A stretch of 64,000 bases of DNA from assembly GCA_009667805.1 (NCBI GenBank), contig CM019068.1:6443733-6507732 (forward strand), read 5' to 3'. The DNA is from Leptobrachium leishanense (Eukaryota > Chordata > Amphibia > Anura > Megophryidae). This document shows positions 32,350 through 43,721 of the stretch, in pieces. The stretch's first letter is position 1; each line of letters begins with the position of its first letter. Under the pieces are notes generated by a model, which did no database searches, was not told the DNA's origin, and was given only the letters and a program-made list of their open reading frames with translations. Made by a program: the position numbers and the translations under genes.

Positions 32350-35122
32350 TAAAATTTTTTTAAAAGGCATCAGTCAAGCAGCCCCAGCCTTCACCACTAT
32401 TCCTCTGATCATCCGCAGCCTCAGAAGCACCTGTGTCATTACTTGGTAACCTACCAGTGCCTGGAAAGGTGTTACACAAGTGTCGCTTTAGAGCGTCCTC
32501 AAGTTTTTTCATCCTGTGCTCCCTCTGTGCGGGCAGGATGAGCTCTGCAACTTTACCATTGTATCGTGGATCCAGAAGGCTTGCCAACCTGTAATGATCC
32601 CTCTCCTTGATAGCACAAATCCTGGGGTCCTTTAGCAGGCTTTGCATAATAATGGAGCCCATGCAGCGTAGGTTGGAGGTGGCATTTGCTTCAATGACCG
32701 TATCGTGCACTTCCTCCTCCCAGCATACTTAAATAGTCCTCCTCCTCCTCATCCTCCTCCTGTCTGATCTGAGTAGGACCCACTGGAATGCTGTCTGTGG
32801 AAAGAGTGTAGCCTTCAGAGCTAGGGAAGGCCTCCTCTTCCTCCGGCTGCTCTGCCTCTAGAGCCACATCTATAATTCCCCGCAGAGTGTGCTCCAGCAG
32901 GAACACTAAAGGAATTGTGTCACTGATGCATGCACTGTCCCTGCTCACCTTTCCCGTTGCCTCCTCAAATGGTGACAGTACAGTGCATGCATCCTTGATC
33001 ATCAGCCACTGCGGGGGGGGGCACCAAGTTGACCTGAACCTGTCCTTGTGCCATACTCACACATGTACCTGATGGCCCTCTGCTGCTTGTGCAGATGTTG
33101 CAGCATTGCTAATGTCGAGTTCCACCTGGTGGGCATGTCACAGATCAGACGGTTTGTGGGAAGGTGGAATTCTCTGCCAGGCGAACACTTGCTGTGAAAG
33201 ACCGTCTGAAGTGGCTGCAGACTTTTCTGGCCTGGCTGAGAAGCTCTGCCAGCCCTGGGTACCTGGTTAGGATAGGAAACGCTGTACCACTAGATTTAGG
33301 ACGCATGCTAGGCATGGTACATGCGTCAATTTACTCAGACGTAGGGTGGAGAGAAGGTTGCTGCCATTATCACAGACGATCATTCCCAGCTGAAGCTGCC
33401 GTGGTGTTAACCATCTCTGCACCTGCCCCTGCAGAGCTGACAGAATTTCTGGCCCGATGTGGCTCCTGTCCCCTAAACAAACCAGCTCAAGCACAGTATG
33501 GCATCTTTTTGCTTAAGCCATTGCGTAGACCCTGTCAGGCGTCGGTTTAACTGCCACTTCGCCAGAGACAGAGAAGGAGGAGGAGGAAGAGGGAGGGTTG
33601 GTGGTGGTGGAGCAGACAGACCTCATACAAGCAGCTTTCTGGAGGCGTGGTGGATGAACAAGCTCCAGCACAGAGCCCCATCTTGGATCCCTCCCAGCTG
33701 CAATCAGAGTTACCCAGTGTGCCGTGAAGCAAATGTAATGACCCTGTCCATGCTTGCTGGACCACGTGTCTAAAGTCACATGCACCTTGCTGCTGATTGC
33801 CTTTCCCAATGACTCAATAACATTGTCTTCCACGTGCTGGTATAGTGCTGGAATGGCCTTCCATGAAAAGTAATGGTGTTTTGGAACATGCCACTGTGGT
33901 ACAGTACATTCAGCAAATTCATGGAAGGGAGCAGAGTCGACCAGCTGGAAAGGCAGCAGCTGCAATGCGAGTAATTTTGCTAAGCTGGCATTTAAAAGCT
34001 GTGCTTGGGACTATACATTTTCTTACGCTGCAGCAGCTGGGGCAACGTAATCTGACTGCGTAAATCTTCATCTGATGGGATGCTGTCACATTGTGAGGAA
34101 GGACCTGGTACATCCATTACTGTAGCATCATCCCTGTCGGTGGAGGTTGTAGCAGGCAATGACATAGTGGGACATACAGTGGGGGTAGAGACAGATGATG
34201 AGGAGGAGGACCTACGCAAAGTTTTGCGCCAACAGGATGTGTGGCAGGTGGTCATATGCCGCCTCAAGCACGTGGTACCCAAGCGTCCGGTGTCTTTCCC
34301 ACGCTTGAGCCTCATCTGACATAGATTACAAACAGCAATGGTGGGGTCTGCTGCACATTTCTTAAAGAACTCCCAGACAGCAGAGTTCCTGGATATGTGC
34401 TTTGAGACAACAGCGCTCTGCACCTGAGCAGCTCTGACATCTGATGCCTTGGACTGGCTAGTGCTACGGTTGGTCATAGAGGATGTTGTGTCTCGTGTTT
34501 GTTGTGCCTCCTCCTCAATTGATTCCTCTGTTCGTTCAGGCACCCAGGTGGAGTCAGTGACCTCATCATCACCCCCTATCTCCTCGTCACTGGAGCCAAC
34601 TTGGCAGTATGCTGCAGCTGCTGGGGCAACATGAGTGTCAGTTATTTGTGTATCATCACTGGCACCCCCTTCCTTTAGGTTGATTATACTCCCTTCCTCA
34701 ACCTCAGAGATTGAATCAGGGTACTGTACTTGCTGCGCATCCTCAAGCAGCATGTCACTGTCATTGTAGTAAAACAATTCAGCTGACTCCTCCGTGTGTG
34801 ATAGTGAGGCTACGGCAGGAGTAGCTGTGGACATGGAGGCTGCATTAGATGCTTTGGCAGCTGAGGTGGACTATAAAGCACTACAAGCCTGACTGGCAGA
34901 GGACTCGGAGGATGTGGATGGCCTGGTTAGCCAATCCACCAATTCCTCTGTATGTTGCTGCTGCTTAAGATGGCCAGCACCAGTTAGAAAGGACAAGCAT
35001 GCCCCTGCAGAGGATGCACGACGTCCACCACGACCAGAGGCACAGCATCCCAACACAGAGGCTGCTTGCCCTCTTATCTGTGTCTAGGAGCATCTGCCTG
35101 TCCTTTTTGGTCTTTCTGACAT
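32350..35122 (-). pseudogene. hAT transposase, nearly complete but broken (right arm)
   Basis: On the minus strand the order is MSERPKRTGRCS (35122), a stop, the acidic linker, BED finger (SAVWEFFKK, CNLCQ, HMTTCH, about 34290-34390), VTLDTWSSKHGQGHYICF (about 33800), CDNGSNLLS (about 33340), TRWNS (about 33130), IKDACTVLSPFEEATGKV (about 33000-32945) and LASLLDPRYN (about 32560). These are hAT hallmarks in order. Several stops and frameshifts separate the pieces, including stops near 35090 and 34870. The C-terminal dimerisation domain is absent. The protein would cut and join TAGGGATG-type ends by family knowledge, but this copy cannot. Confidence 0.8.
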
Positions 35123-35417
35123 GGTGAGTGATATATTGATTAAATATATACAGAACTCTGATTCAACTCTGGTATAAATATTAAAGATTTCCAGAACTCT
35201 GGTATAACTCAGTGAGACACCCTGATAGTTGGCAGCCAGTGACAAGATACAGATTACAATTCCCAGATACCTCCTATAAATTAGTGAGACCCCCTGATGG
35301 GTGGCAGTGACAAGACACAAATTACAATTCGCAGAAATCTGCTACAAGTCAGTGAGACCCCCTGATAGCTGCAACAGTGACAAGACACGGATTACAATTC
35401 CCAGAAATCTGCTAGAA

Positions 35418-35556
35418 GTATTATTTATTTATTTATTTATTTATAAAGGATTTTACCAGGAAGGATACATTGAGATTTCTCTCATTTTCAAGTATGTACT
35501 GGGTTCAAGAACATTGTAGTGTTACAGTTACAGAAATACAAAGTAATACGTATGTG
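35418..35556 (+). mobile_element. SINE/LINE tail with (ATTT)n, second copy
   Basis: Close copy of 25436-25575: ATTTATTTATTTATTTATAA, then ACCAGGAAGGATACATTGAG, ending near GAAATACAAAGTAATA. It is inserted into the tandem array of the hAT right arm, where it has no counterpart in the left arm. Confidence 0.75.
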
Positions 35557-35810
35557 GGACCCCCTGATAGCTGGCAGTGAGAAGACACAGATTACAAATC
35601 TCAGAAACCTCCTATAAATCAGTGAGACCCCCTGATGGGTGGCCACCAGTGAGAACACACGGATTATAACAAATCCCAAATATTTTGTAGAAATTTCTGA
35701 GCCCCCGAAATTCTGCATGGCAGATTACCTCTGATTACCTCAATTCACAAATATTTTGTAGAAATTACTGAGCCCCCCAAAATTATGGCTGGCAGTGACA
35801 AGGCACACAG

Positions 35811-36697
35811 AGTTATCCAAAGAGATCCGAATTGCTTGAGAAAGGTAACCGAACGCTGAAAATCAGCGTTCGGTTACTTTTCCTGCCCATTCGGCTATTC
35901 AGAGAGCAGGCAATTCGCCAAATCCTGGTGAATTGCCTGAACATACGATGCCTGTTCGGTGCCTGTTCGAGGGCAGTGAAATCCCCATAAAAAAGCACTG
36001 CTTCGGCTATTCAGAGAACACAAACCAGCAGTGAAAGGTTCCCGAAATGCCCTGCCATTCGGTGGTTTCATGCGGCAAGTTAATTCAGGAGAATCCCATA
36101 GGCTTCAATGTTAAAAATATTCCCGTTTTAATTCAATATCTAATAAACCGTTCATTATAAAATTCTGCAGCAAAAAGTCTCTTTATTTATAGATTTTTTG
36201 GATACTTTAAGCATTTTTCAGAATTTGTTTTTTTAAAAGTCTGATTTATTTTTTTTCCTTTTAACTTTACTTCTTTTTTCTGTAACAGTCCTTTTTATTA
36301 TCATTCCCTGGACCTCATGTGCAAATTTCAGACATTTTTGCTCTGTAGTTTCTTTGCAAACAGCGTTTCATTTTCACAGATTCATACAAGCTATTTTGCT
36401 AATTTATTCACCTCCCTCTTCTGCGGTCTCGGCTTTCGCTGTGTGCGATCGGCTCCTGCTCGGGCTTTTTCCGTGGTTTTCGCAGGTTAATCCAGATGTT
36501 TTTGGGAGTTTTCGGCGTGCATTCGGTGGGTTTTGCGGTTAGTTTTCGTCAGGTTTGCAGCAGCTTTTCCCTGCAATTCTGGGACCCTGCGGTGTATTCA
36601 GCAAGCACCGAAATGGGATCGGCAAAAGGAACCGAATTGAAGAGAACGAAAAGTCACCGAACGTGCAGTGACTTTTCGAATCTCTTTGGATAACCCT
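35811..36697 (-). mobile_element. MITE family A, complete copy
   Basis: Ends AGTTATCCAAAGAGATCC and its inverted partner TCTCTTTGGATAACCCT. Relative to 42876-43721 it is inverted. A hairpin AACGCTGAAAATCAGCGTT lies near the left end. It is inserted in the right arm of the hAT structure and provides the uninterrupted sequence across the TTAA point used by the 1921-9968 insertion. Confidence 0.85.
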
Positions 36698-37236
36698 GAC
36701 AGATTACCTCAGATTACCTCAATTCACAAATATTTTGTAGAAATTACTGAGCCCCCAAAATTCTGGCTGGCAGTGAGAACACAAAGATTACAACAATTCC
36801 CAGATATTTGGTAGAAATGAGACCCCACCCAGTAGATGAGACCCCCCCAGTAGCTGGTGGCAGACTGGCAGTAAGAACACACACTAACACAACAACAATC
36901 TACTCTCAAACGCGTGCTGAAGCGCTGTGTGAAGCCTTATATAGTGTGCTGCGGGACTTAGCTCTGTGAGCCCATAATTGGGCAAAATTTGCCCAAACAG
37001 TACTCTGAGCCGTGATTGGCATAGTCTTGAACCTGTCTTGCACCTGACCTGTGGTCAGGTGCAAGGCTGTAGCCAATTACAAGCTTCAGGCCAGTGGAAA
37101 TGTGCATTGTGGTCCATTGTGGTGCATTGTGGGCAAACACACGGCGAACAGGCGAAATGTTCGTAGTTCGCGAACATACGAACAGGCTATGTTCGATGCG
37201 AACTCTGAACCGATCGAACCGAACAGCTCATCCCTA

Positions 37237-38665
37237 GTCCTCAGATTACCCAGGTGAAGCTGCGGATAGTCCTCAGGTTAGCCGTGTGAAGCTGCGGATA
37301 GTCCTCAGATTACCCAGATGAAGCTGCGGATAGTCCTCAGATTACCCGGGTGAAGCTGCGGATAGTCCTCAGATTACCCAGGTGAAGATGGGGATAGTCC
37401 TCAGGTTACCCAGATGAAGCTGCGGATAGTCCTCAGATTACCCGGGTGAAGCTGCGGATAGTGCTCAGATTACCCAGGTGAAGCTGGGGATAGTCCTCAG
37501 GTTACCCAGGTGAAGCTGCGGATAGTCCTCAGATTACTCAATTGGAGCTGCGGATAGTCCTCAGATTAACTGGGCGAACTGCGGATAGTCCTCAGATTAC
37601 GCAGGTGGAGCTGCAGATAGTCCTCAGATTAACCGGGTGAAGCTGCGGATAGTCCTCAGATTACCCAGGTGGAGCTGCGGATAGTCCTCCGATTACCCAG
37701 GTGGAGCTGCGGATAGTCCTCAGATTACCCAGGTGAAGATGGGGATAGTCCTCAGGTTACCCATATGAAGCTGCGGATAGTCCTCAGATTACCCGGGTGA
37801 AGCTGCGGATAGTCCTCAGATTACCCAGGTGAAGCTGGGGATAGTCCTCAGGTTACCCAGGTGGAGCTGCGGATAGTCCTCAGATTAACCAGGCAAACTG
37901 CGGATAGTCCTCAGATTACCCAGGTGGAGCTGCGGATAGTCCTCAGATTAACCGGGTGAAGCTGTGGATAGTCCTCAGAATACCCAGGTGGAGCTGCGGA
38001 TAGTCCTCAGAATACCCAGGTGGAGCTGCGGATAGTCCTCAGATTAACTGGGTGAAGCTGCGGATAGTCCTCAGATTACCCAGGTGGAGCTGCGGATAGT
38101 CCTCAGATTAACTGGGTGAAGCTGCGGATAGTCCTCAGATTACCCAGGTGGAGCTGCGGATAGTCCTCAGATTACCCAGGTGGAGCTGTGGATAGTCCTC
38201 CGATTACCCAGGTGGAGCTGCGGATAGTCCTCAGATTACCCGGGTGAAGCTGTGGATAGTCCTCAGATTACCCAGGTGAAGCTGTGGATAGTCCCCAGAT
38301 TACCCAGGGGAAGCTGCGGATAGAGCTCCGATTACCCAGGTGAAGCTGTGGATAGTCCTCCGATTACCCATATGGAGCTGCGGATAGTCCTCTGATTACC
38401 CAGATGGAGCTGGGGATAGTCCTCCGATTACCCAGATGGAGCTGGGGATAGTCCTCCGATTACCCAGGTGAAGCTGTGGATAGTCCTCAGATTACCCGGG
38501 TCAAGCTGCGGATAGTCCTCAGATTACCCAGATGGAGCTGGGGATAGTCCTCAGATTACCCGGGTCAAGCTGTGGATAGTCCTCAGATTACCCAGATGGA
38601 GCTGGGGATAGTCCTCCGATTACCCAGGTGAAGCTGTGGATAGTCCTCAGATTATCCGGGTGAAG
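37237..38665 (+). repeat. Minisatellite, 32-bp unit
   Basis: About 44 copies of GTCCTCAGATTACCCAGGTG plus AAGCTGCGGATA, with variants GGAGCTG, GGGGATA and AACTGGG. The unit resembles a single-copy stretch on the other side of the bounded region at about 26385-26412 (GAGGATTACCTGGATAAAGC), so it may have grown from the end of that transposon. Confidence 0.95.
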
Positions 38666-39136
38666 CTTCAGACTTGCACATTATCCGGGTAAAGTGTGAA
38701 TATTTCAGCTCTTCCAGATTGTTACCCAAGGGCAGTCCTAAAATTACCCGGGTAAAGTCAGAAATTTTCATTTTTTTCCAGCTTTACCCAGGGGGTTTTA
38801 TGTAATGTCAGGATTACCCGGGTATTGTCAGGATTAACCGCACTTCGGGCTTTACCCGTAACATATATATATATAATGATATATTATTTTAAATTAATAA
38901 TTTATAGAATAATTAAAGTTTTGAAAAATTATTTCGAAGGTTTATCTCAAATCATCATAAAGAAATTCCCACAGTTTAATTACTATCATTTTGTTTATAA
39001 ACAATAGATGATGCAATGGAGAAGCAACAGACACCACACGTAGAACGTTCACACATGATTCCGAGCAAATTGGAACAAGATGCACAGGCACAGACAGCAT
39101 GGGGAACAAAGCACAGGAAAGCAGACGTGTCTTCAC

Positions 39137-39251
39137 CTGTCCCGTCCTCTGTGATCGAGGCATCGCCACGCCGGGTGATCTGGAAATTGCTCTGTTCTAG
39201 ATGTAAGAAACGGTGTTCAACTTCGGTCGTGGAGCAGCCGGTTCTGTCCAA
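39137..39251 (-). CDS. A2M-like gene exon, MG3 second half
   Basis: This minus-strand exon of 115 nt follows GTCTCTCGTTCCAG and is followed by GTGAAG. It encodes LDRTGCSTTEVEHRFLHLEQ and then ASITEDGT plus one base. It aligns along its full length with the A2M segment that starts LNSHGC and ends EEGT in human A2M, including the Cys. It enters in phase 0 (matching 39834-39957) and leaves in phase 1 (matching 22061-22170). The downstream intron is about 17 kb. Confidence 0.88.
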
Positions 39252-39833
39252 CTGGAACGAGAGACACATGCTTCAGGTCACATGTGGCAATCACACACAG
39301 CAATCACATCTTCCACACACTAACAGACTGAACTCCATCTTTCCACATGTCGTCCACACAATACTCCAGACTGATCAGATTTTGCGATTTTTTTTATGTC
39401 TGCGTTTAGTTGTCTTTCCCCTTTTGTTAGAAAATCCCCCTCTGTTCTCCCTCCCACTCTTCCAATGTCGTAAATACCACCAATACATGCTGTCCCACCC
39501 ACCCAGGTACAGCCCTAAATGTGAGCTCTCCTCTCCAGCTGCTTCCTGTTTTCTCTCTGATTACCCTCACTAACCCCAAGCTTCCGGGTGCACATACGGT
39601 GCACAGTATTTGGGTTTCTACCCAAGAGCAGACATGACCACAGCATATGTGTAAACCTCATTATATTTGGCTGAGGTTTTCTATACATTATCCATATGTC
39701 ACACATTCATTCCTTAGAGTGAAATAATGTTGTTTCTCCATGGATCATGGTGGCACCTGCCTGGCCTTGCATGGTGGGAGTGCTGCGCTACATTGTGGAA
39801 TTACTTGTATTATGCATTAATTCCATGGCTCAC
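39252..39833 (-). other. Intron sequence
   Basis: 582-bp intron between two MG3 exons, the shortest intron seen in this gene here. No repeat was recognised. Confidence 0.6.
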
Positions 39834-39957
39834 CTTCCCAGCGATGTCAATGTTATCCACCGATATTGTCTCATAGAAACGTCCCGGGACTGACCTGGCA
39901 GCTGTTTGGGACACAGTGCCGTTATACGAGCCTTGGACTGGCTTCCCATATAGATAA
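39834..39957 (-). CDS. A2M-like gene exon, MG3 first half
   Basis: This minus-strand exon of 124 nt follows CTGTATTTATCAG and is followed by GTGAGC. After one base it encodes YLYGKPVQGSYNGTVSQTAA and then PGRFYETISVDNIDIAGK. YLYGKPVQG matches the YTYGKPVPG motif of A2M MG3. NGT is an N-glycosylation sequon. Unlike human A2M, the segment has no Cys, although the next exon keeps the Cys after LDRTG. The exon leaves in phase 0, fitting 39137-39251. The exon before it was not found. Confidence 0.88.
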
Positions 39958-40019
39958 CTGATAAATACAGAGAAAGCAACTCGTTTTACAAATGTGAATC
40001 ATGTATCAATTTCAAAACA

Positions 40020-40244
40020 CGAGGGGGCGTGGCCAGCTACTTGGAGGCAGATGTGTTTTAGAGGAGCTCCACGCGTCTGCCGCCTTCTGGGACCTCTAAT
40101 TCTTTTTTACAGTGCTTTCTGGCTTTGGGGACCTGGAGTGGCTGGCCACCGGAACTAAGCTGTTGTATTGAGCGTAGTAGCGAAGTTGAGATCTTTAAGG
40201 ACTGAAATATCTGCTTGACGTTTACACACTGCTTGGTATACATA
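40020..40244 (+). mobile_element. Probable L1-like 5' fragment
   Basis: Starts GAGGGGGCGTGGCCAGC, an opening often seen at the 5' ends of amphibian L1/Tx1 elements, followed by a GC-rich then T-rich stretch. It stops at the next element. No ORF is present, so the assignment is tentative. Confidence 0.35.
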
Positions 40245-40861
40245 GGGCCCTATTACATTCTGCGCATTTTAGTTCGCGCAAAGCATTTTTTGGCGCACAG
40301 CAAAATGCGTTATCGCGCGAAAATTAATGCGCAAAAATGCGCGCAAAAATCAGTGACCACAATCTAATTTTTGACGCGAGTCCGTCATTTTTTTACGCAG
40401 GTCCGGAATTTTCTTAGGCAAGACCGTCATTTATTCACGCAGGCCCGTCATTTTTATACGCAGACCGATAGTTTTATACGCAAGTCCGTCAAAAAACGTG
40501 CGCATCGAGGTTCTCCGTTGTGAATGGTCAGGTTTGGTATTCTCAGGTTGTTACAATTTGCCGTTAGCACCAGCTTTTCAAATACGTTAAAAATATGCGC
40601 ACAACTGTTGTCCGTATAATTTTGCGTGAAGATTGTAATACCATGCGCGCACCAGGGCACAAACGCATTTGCACTCACAATGTTAAGTATAGGATGCGCA
40701 CAGTTCATCACGCTCGCGCAGGTCCATCCGCGTTAAACACTAAAGCACATTTTTTGCGAGAATGTTGTAATACGACGTTCAGTGCAAAGGGTTTTGCCCC
40801 TCGCGTTGATGCGTTTTTTTATGCACGCGCAAAATTGTGCATGAAGAATGTAATAGGGCCC
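40245..40861. mobile_element. Inverted-repeat MITE (GGGCCCTATTAC type)
   Basis: The 617-bp element begins GGGCCCTATTACATTCTGCG and ends with inverted GAATGTAATAGGGCCC. Subterminal parts are rich in GCGCA/TGCGC words that pair between halves. No clear target duplication and no ORF of interest; superfamily unassigned. Confidence 0.75.
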
Positions 40862-40885
40862 ACAGACTTATACACTAGAGTCAGG

Positions 40886-41960
40886 CAGTTGCGTCACTAG
40901 GGTTGGTGTCACCTGGTGCGGTAACTTATGGTGTCACTCCCCCCCCCCGAGTTTTACGGATTTTTTTTAACTACTCTTACTCCTAAATCAGTACTCCCAT
41001 ATAACACTGAATGCTCATACACACACAGCGCACATTACTGTGAGATTTATTGCTGTGGAGCTCTCTCATATGCTCACACAACTTTTTGCCAACTGCCAGC
41101 AAGTACGGTGCCTGTTCGAAAGCAGTGAAAGCACACATGGATATATGTTGCCCCCAGCAGCTCTGGATATATTGCCCCCAGCAGCTCACCCATGGATATA
41201 TATTGCCCCCAGCTCACATATGTATATATTGCCCCAGCTCACAATTATATATTGCCCCCAGCAGCTCACCCATGGATATATATTGCCCCAGCTCACATAT
41301 GGATATATTGCCCCAGTTCACAGTTATATATTGCCCCCAGCAGCTCACCCATGGATATATATTGCCCCAGCTCACATTTGGATATATTGCGCCTCAGCTC
41401 ACATATGGATATATTGCCCCAGACCAGCTCACACATGGATATATTGCCCCAGACCAGCTCACACATGGATATATTGCCCCAGACCAGCTCACACATGGAT
41501 ATATTGCCCCAGACCAGCTCACACATGGATATTGCCCCAGCTCTCATGGATATTGCCCCAGCTCTCATTGATATTGCCCCCAGCACACATGGATACTGCC
41601 CCAGCTCACATGGATATGCCCCAGCTCCTCTCATGGATATGCCCCATCAGCTCTCATGAATACTGCCCCCAGGCCCCAGCTCACCTCCTGCCGCCGCCGC
41701 GTGTCCAGCTCCCTCTGAGCGTCCGGCGACATGGAGCTCGGGCGCTCGCCTGGGGGAGCCACGTGACCAGCCGCGATCTCGCGAGAACTCAGCTGGTGAC
41801 GTGGTTCCCCCAGGCGAGCGCCCAAGCTCCAGACGCTCGCAGGGAGCCGAACACTGCGTCGCAGGGTGAGACACCCACTCTTAGGGTGACGGTGTCACCC
41901 TAAGGGCGGGTGTCACCTGGTGCGGACCGCACCCCCCGCCCTCACCTTGCGATGCCACTG
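40886..41960 (-). mobile_element. Non-autonomous hAT element with palindrome and minisatellite (copy 2)
   Basis: Ends are CAGTTGCGTCAC and the inverted GCGATGCCACTG, with an 8-bp duplication GAGTCAGG at 40878-40885 and 41961-41968. It holds a minisatellite at about 41135-41685 (AGCTCACACATGGATATATT plus GCCCC) and then a palindrome at about 41700-41860 (CGCTCGCCTGGGGGAGCCAC meets its inverse). Read on the minus strand this is the same layout as 28364-29725, and the minisatellite units are related. A fragment of the same end family lies at 52923-53000. Confidence 0.88.
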
Positions 41961-41968
41961 GAGTCAGG

Positions 41969-42875
41969 GAGGATGAGCGAACAACTGAGTTGCTACTAAG
42001 CACTAAAGGTTTCAAGATCGATAGAGCACGTTCAGAAACACAAAGATACTTCAGACAGTAGGTGAATTGTACGGACTGCAGGGCAGTCAGGAAATGCGCA
42101 GATTTTAAGTTTTCTGATAATCTGGAGCAGGTCAACAGTACCTTATGATATTCAGAGTATGTTTAGGGGTTTGAGCACACTGAACATAGGCTGAATATAA
42201 ACAGTATCTTCCGATCGCGTTTTTCACATAAGTTTGTGGCAAAGAAACATGAGCCCTGGGTTGACGATACCCCAAAACGAGAAGGGACAAAACCCCCGTA
42301 ACGTGTAAACATCCCAGTGGCAAACATCGGGTTAAACCACCAAACACGAAATAATGGTGAATAATTTTACAATTTTATTTCCGAATGACCAGAATAGGCA
42401 AACACTTCACCCTAAATGAGGGGGTAACCCTTATTATCTTTGATTAACACATAGGATGAAGTGAAAAAAATCATAAAATCTAATCTTTATTGATATAAAT
42501 TAAAAACATTTTTGGATGAAGTACAACAAACATTCAATATACTCCTGGATATGTAAGCCACAATGTTGCTATTGTAATCTCTATATAGGTGCTAAGTATA
42601 GAGTTGGGATGTTGTTTTATCAAAGTGGATAGTGGAGTTTGCAAAATATATATTGCTGTGAATATCTTGCCGCTACCTATATTCTTGTCAGTGGCATTTA
42701 TCTTAATAGCATCACCATAACCCTTAATGCTACCTTGGCATTTTATTACTTCTATAGTAACTTTATATTCTCCTTATCTTCCCGGCGCTGTACAGAAAAA
42801 ATGTCCTTTGAATTGATGAGCATTAAAGCATTATTTTTGAGCTGTAAAAGATGCTGATATACTGAGCAAATATAT
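41969..42875 (-). other. Intron with a dispersed repeat (about 42140-42350)
   Basis: GAGCACACTGAACATAGGCT and following sequence to AACATCGGGTTAAACCA recur at 44830-45045. The rest is AT-rich with no recognised exon. Confidence 0.5.
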
Positions 42876-43721
42876 AGGGTAATTCAAAGAGATTCGAAAA
42901 GTCACCGCACGTTTCGGTGACTTTTCTTTCTCTTCAATTCGGTTTGTTTTGCCGATCCCATTTCGGCGACCCTGCGGTGTATTCAGCAAACACCACAGGG
43001 TCCCCGAATTGCAGGGAAAAGACGCCGCAAACCCGACGATTGCACGCCGAAAACCCGCAAAAACATCTCGATTAACCTTCCGATAAACACCAGAAAAACC
43101 CGAGCAGGAGCCGATCACACGCAGTGAAGCCGCCGGAAAAACCCAACACCGCAGACGAAGTGAATAAATTAGAAAAACAGTTTGCTTGAATGATTGAAAA
43201 GTGAAACACTGTTTGCAAAGAAACTACTGAGCGAAAATGTCTGAAATTTACATAAAATCCAATGAATGATAATAAAAAGGGCTGTTACAGAAAGAAAAGA
43301 AAAAAACAGAAAATGCTTAAAATATCCTAAAAAAAATCGATAAATAAAAAGACTCTTTACTGCAGAATTTTATAATGAACGGTTTATTAGATATTGAATT
43401 AAAACGGGAATATTTTTAACAATGAAGCCTATGGGATTCTCCTGAATAAACCTGTCGAATGAAACCACTGAACATCAGGGCATTTCGGGAACCTTTCACT
43501 GCTGGTTTGTGTTCTCTGAATAGCTGAAGCATTGCTTCTCTATGGGGATTTCACTGCGCTCGAACAGACACCGAACAGGCACCGTATGTGCAGGCAATTC
43601 GCCAGGATTTGGTGAATTGCCTGCTCTCTGAATAGCCGAATGGCCAAGAAAGGTAACCGAATGCTGATTTTCAGGGTTCGGTTACCTTTCTCAAGCAATT
43701 CGGATCTCTTTGGATAACCCT
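42876..43721 (+). mobile_element. MITE family A, complete copy
   Basis: The 846-bp element begins AGGGTAATTCAAAGAGATTC and ends GGATCTCTTTGGATAACCCT. It has the same order of blocks as the split copy at 1438-10393, including the CAGCATTC/GAACGC-type hairpin near the right end. It has no coding capacity. Confidence 0.85.

Larger units (their letters stand above)
27655..37236. mobile_element. hAT-type element as a large inverted repeat
   Basis: The outer ends are TAGGGAGGAGCTGTTC at 27655 and its inverted partner, ending GAACAGCTCATCCCTA, at 37236. A related element at 45514-48054 has the same end sequence. The left arm (to about 32240) and the right arm (from about 33085) carry the same order: TIR, a CACAATG-rich subterminal block, a tandem array, then transposase, reading inward on opposite strands. 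The about 0.85 kb between them is the C-terminal part of the right transposase. Outer flanks are two different minisatellites (TTCATTAT and GTCCTCAG) and no target duplication is visible. Confidence 0.75.
26086..38860. mobile_element. Region bounded by an inverted-repeat pair, probable large composite DNA transposon
   Basis: TACGGTAAAGCCCAAAGTGC at 26086 and its inverted counterpart GCACTTCGGGCTTTACCCGTA, ending at 38860, form an inverted pair that extends inward for at least 60 bp with mismatches (both include GTCAGGATTACCCGGGTA-like words). TA lies at both outer edges, which would fit a mariner-like TA duplication. Inside are two minisatellites and the hAT inverted structure, so if this is one element it has been greatly enlarged by later insertions. 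The boundaries are visible; the interpretation as one transposon is inference. Confidence 0.45.

Noticed and set aside
38976..39269. A 97-residue ORF as a stand-alone gene
   Set aside because: The meaningful part is only the spliced exon at 39137-39251; the rest reads into introns.
41040..41903. 287-residue plus-strand ORF
   Set aside because: Runs over minisatellite and palindrome of a hAT element.
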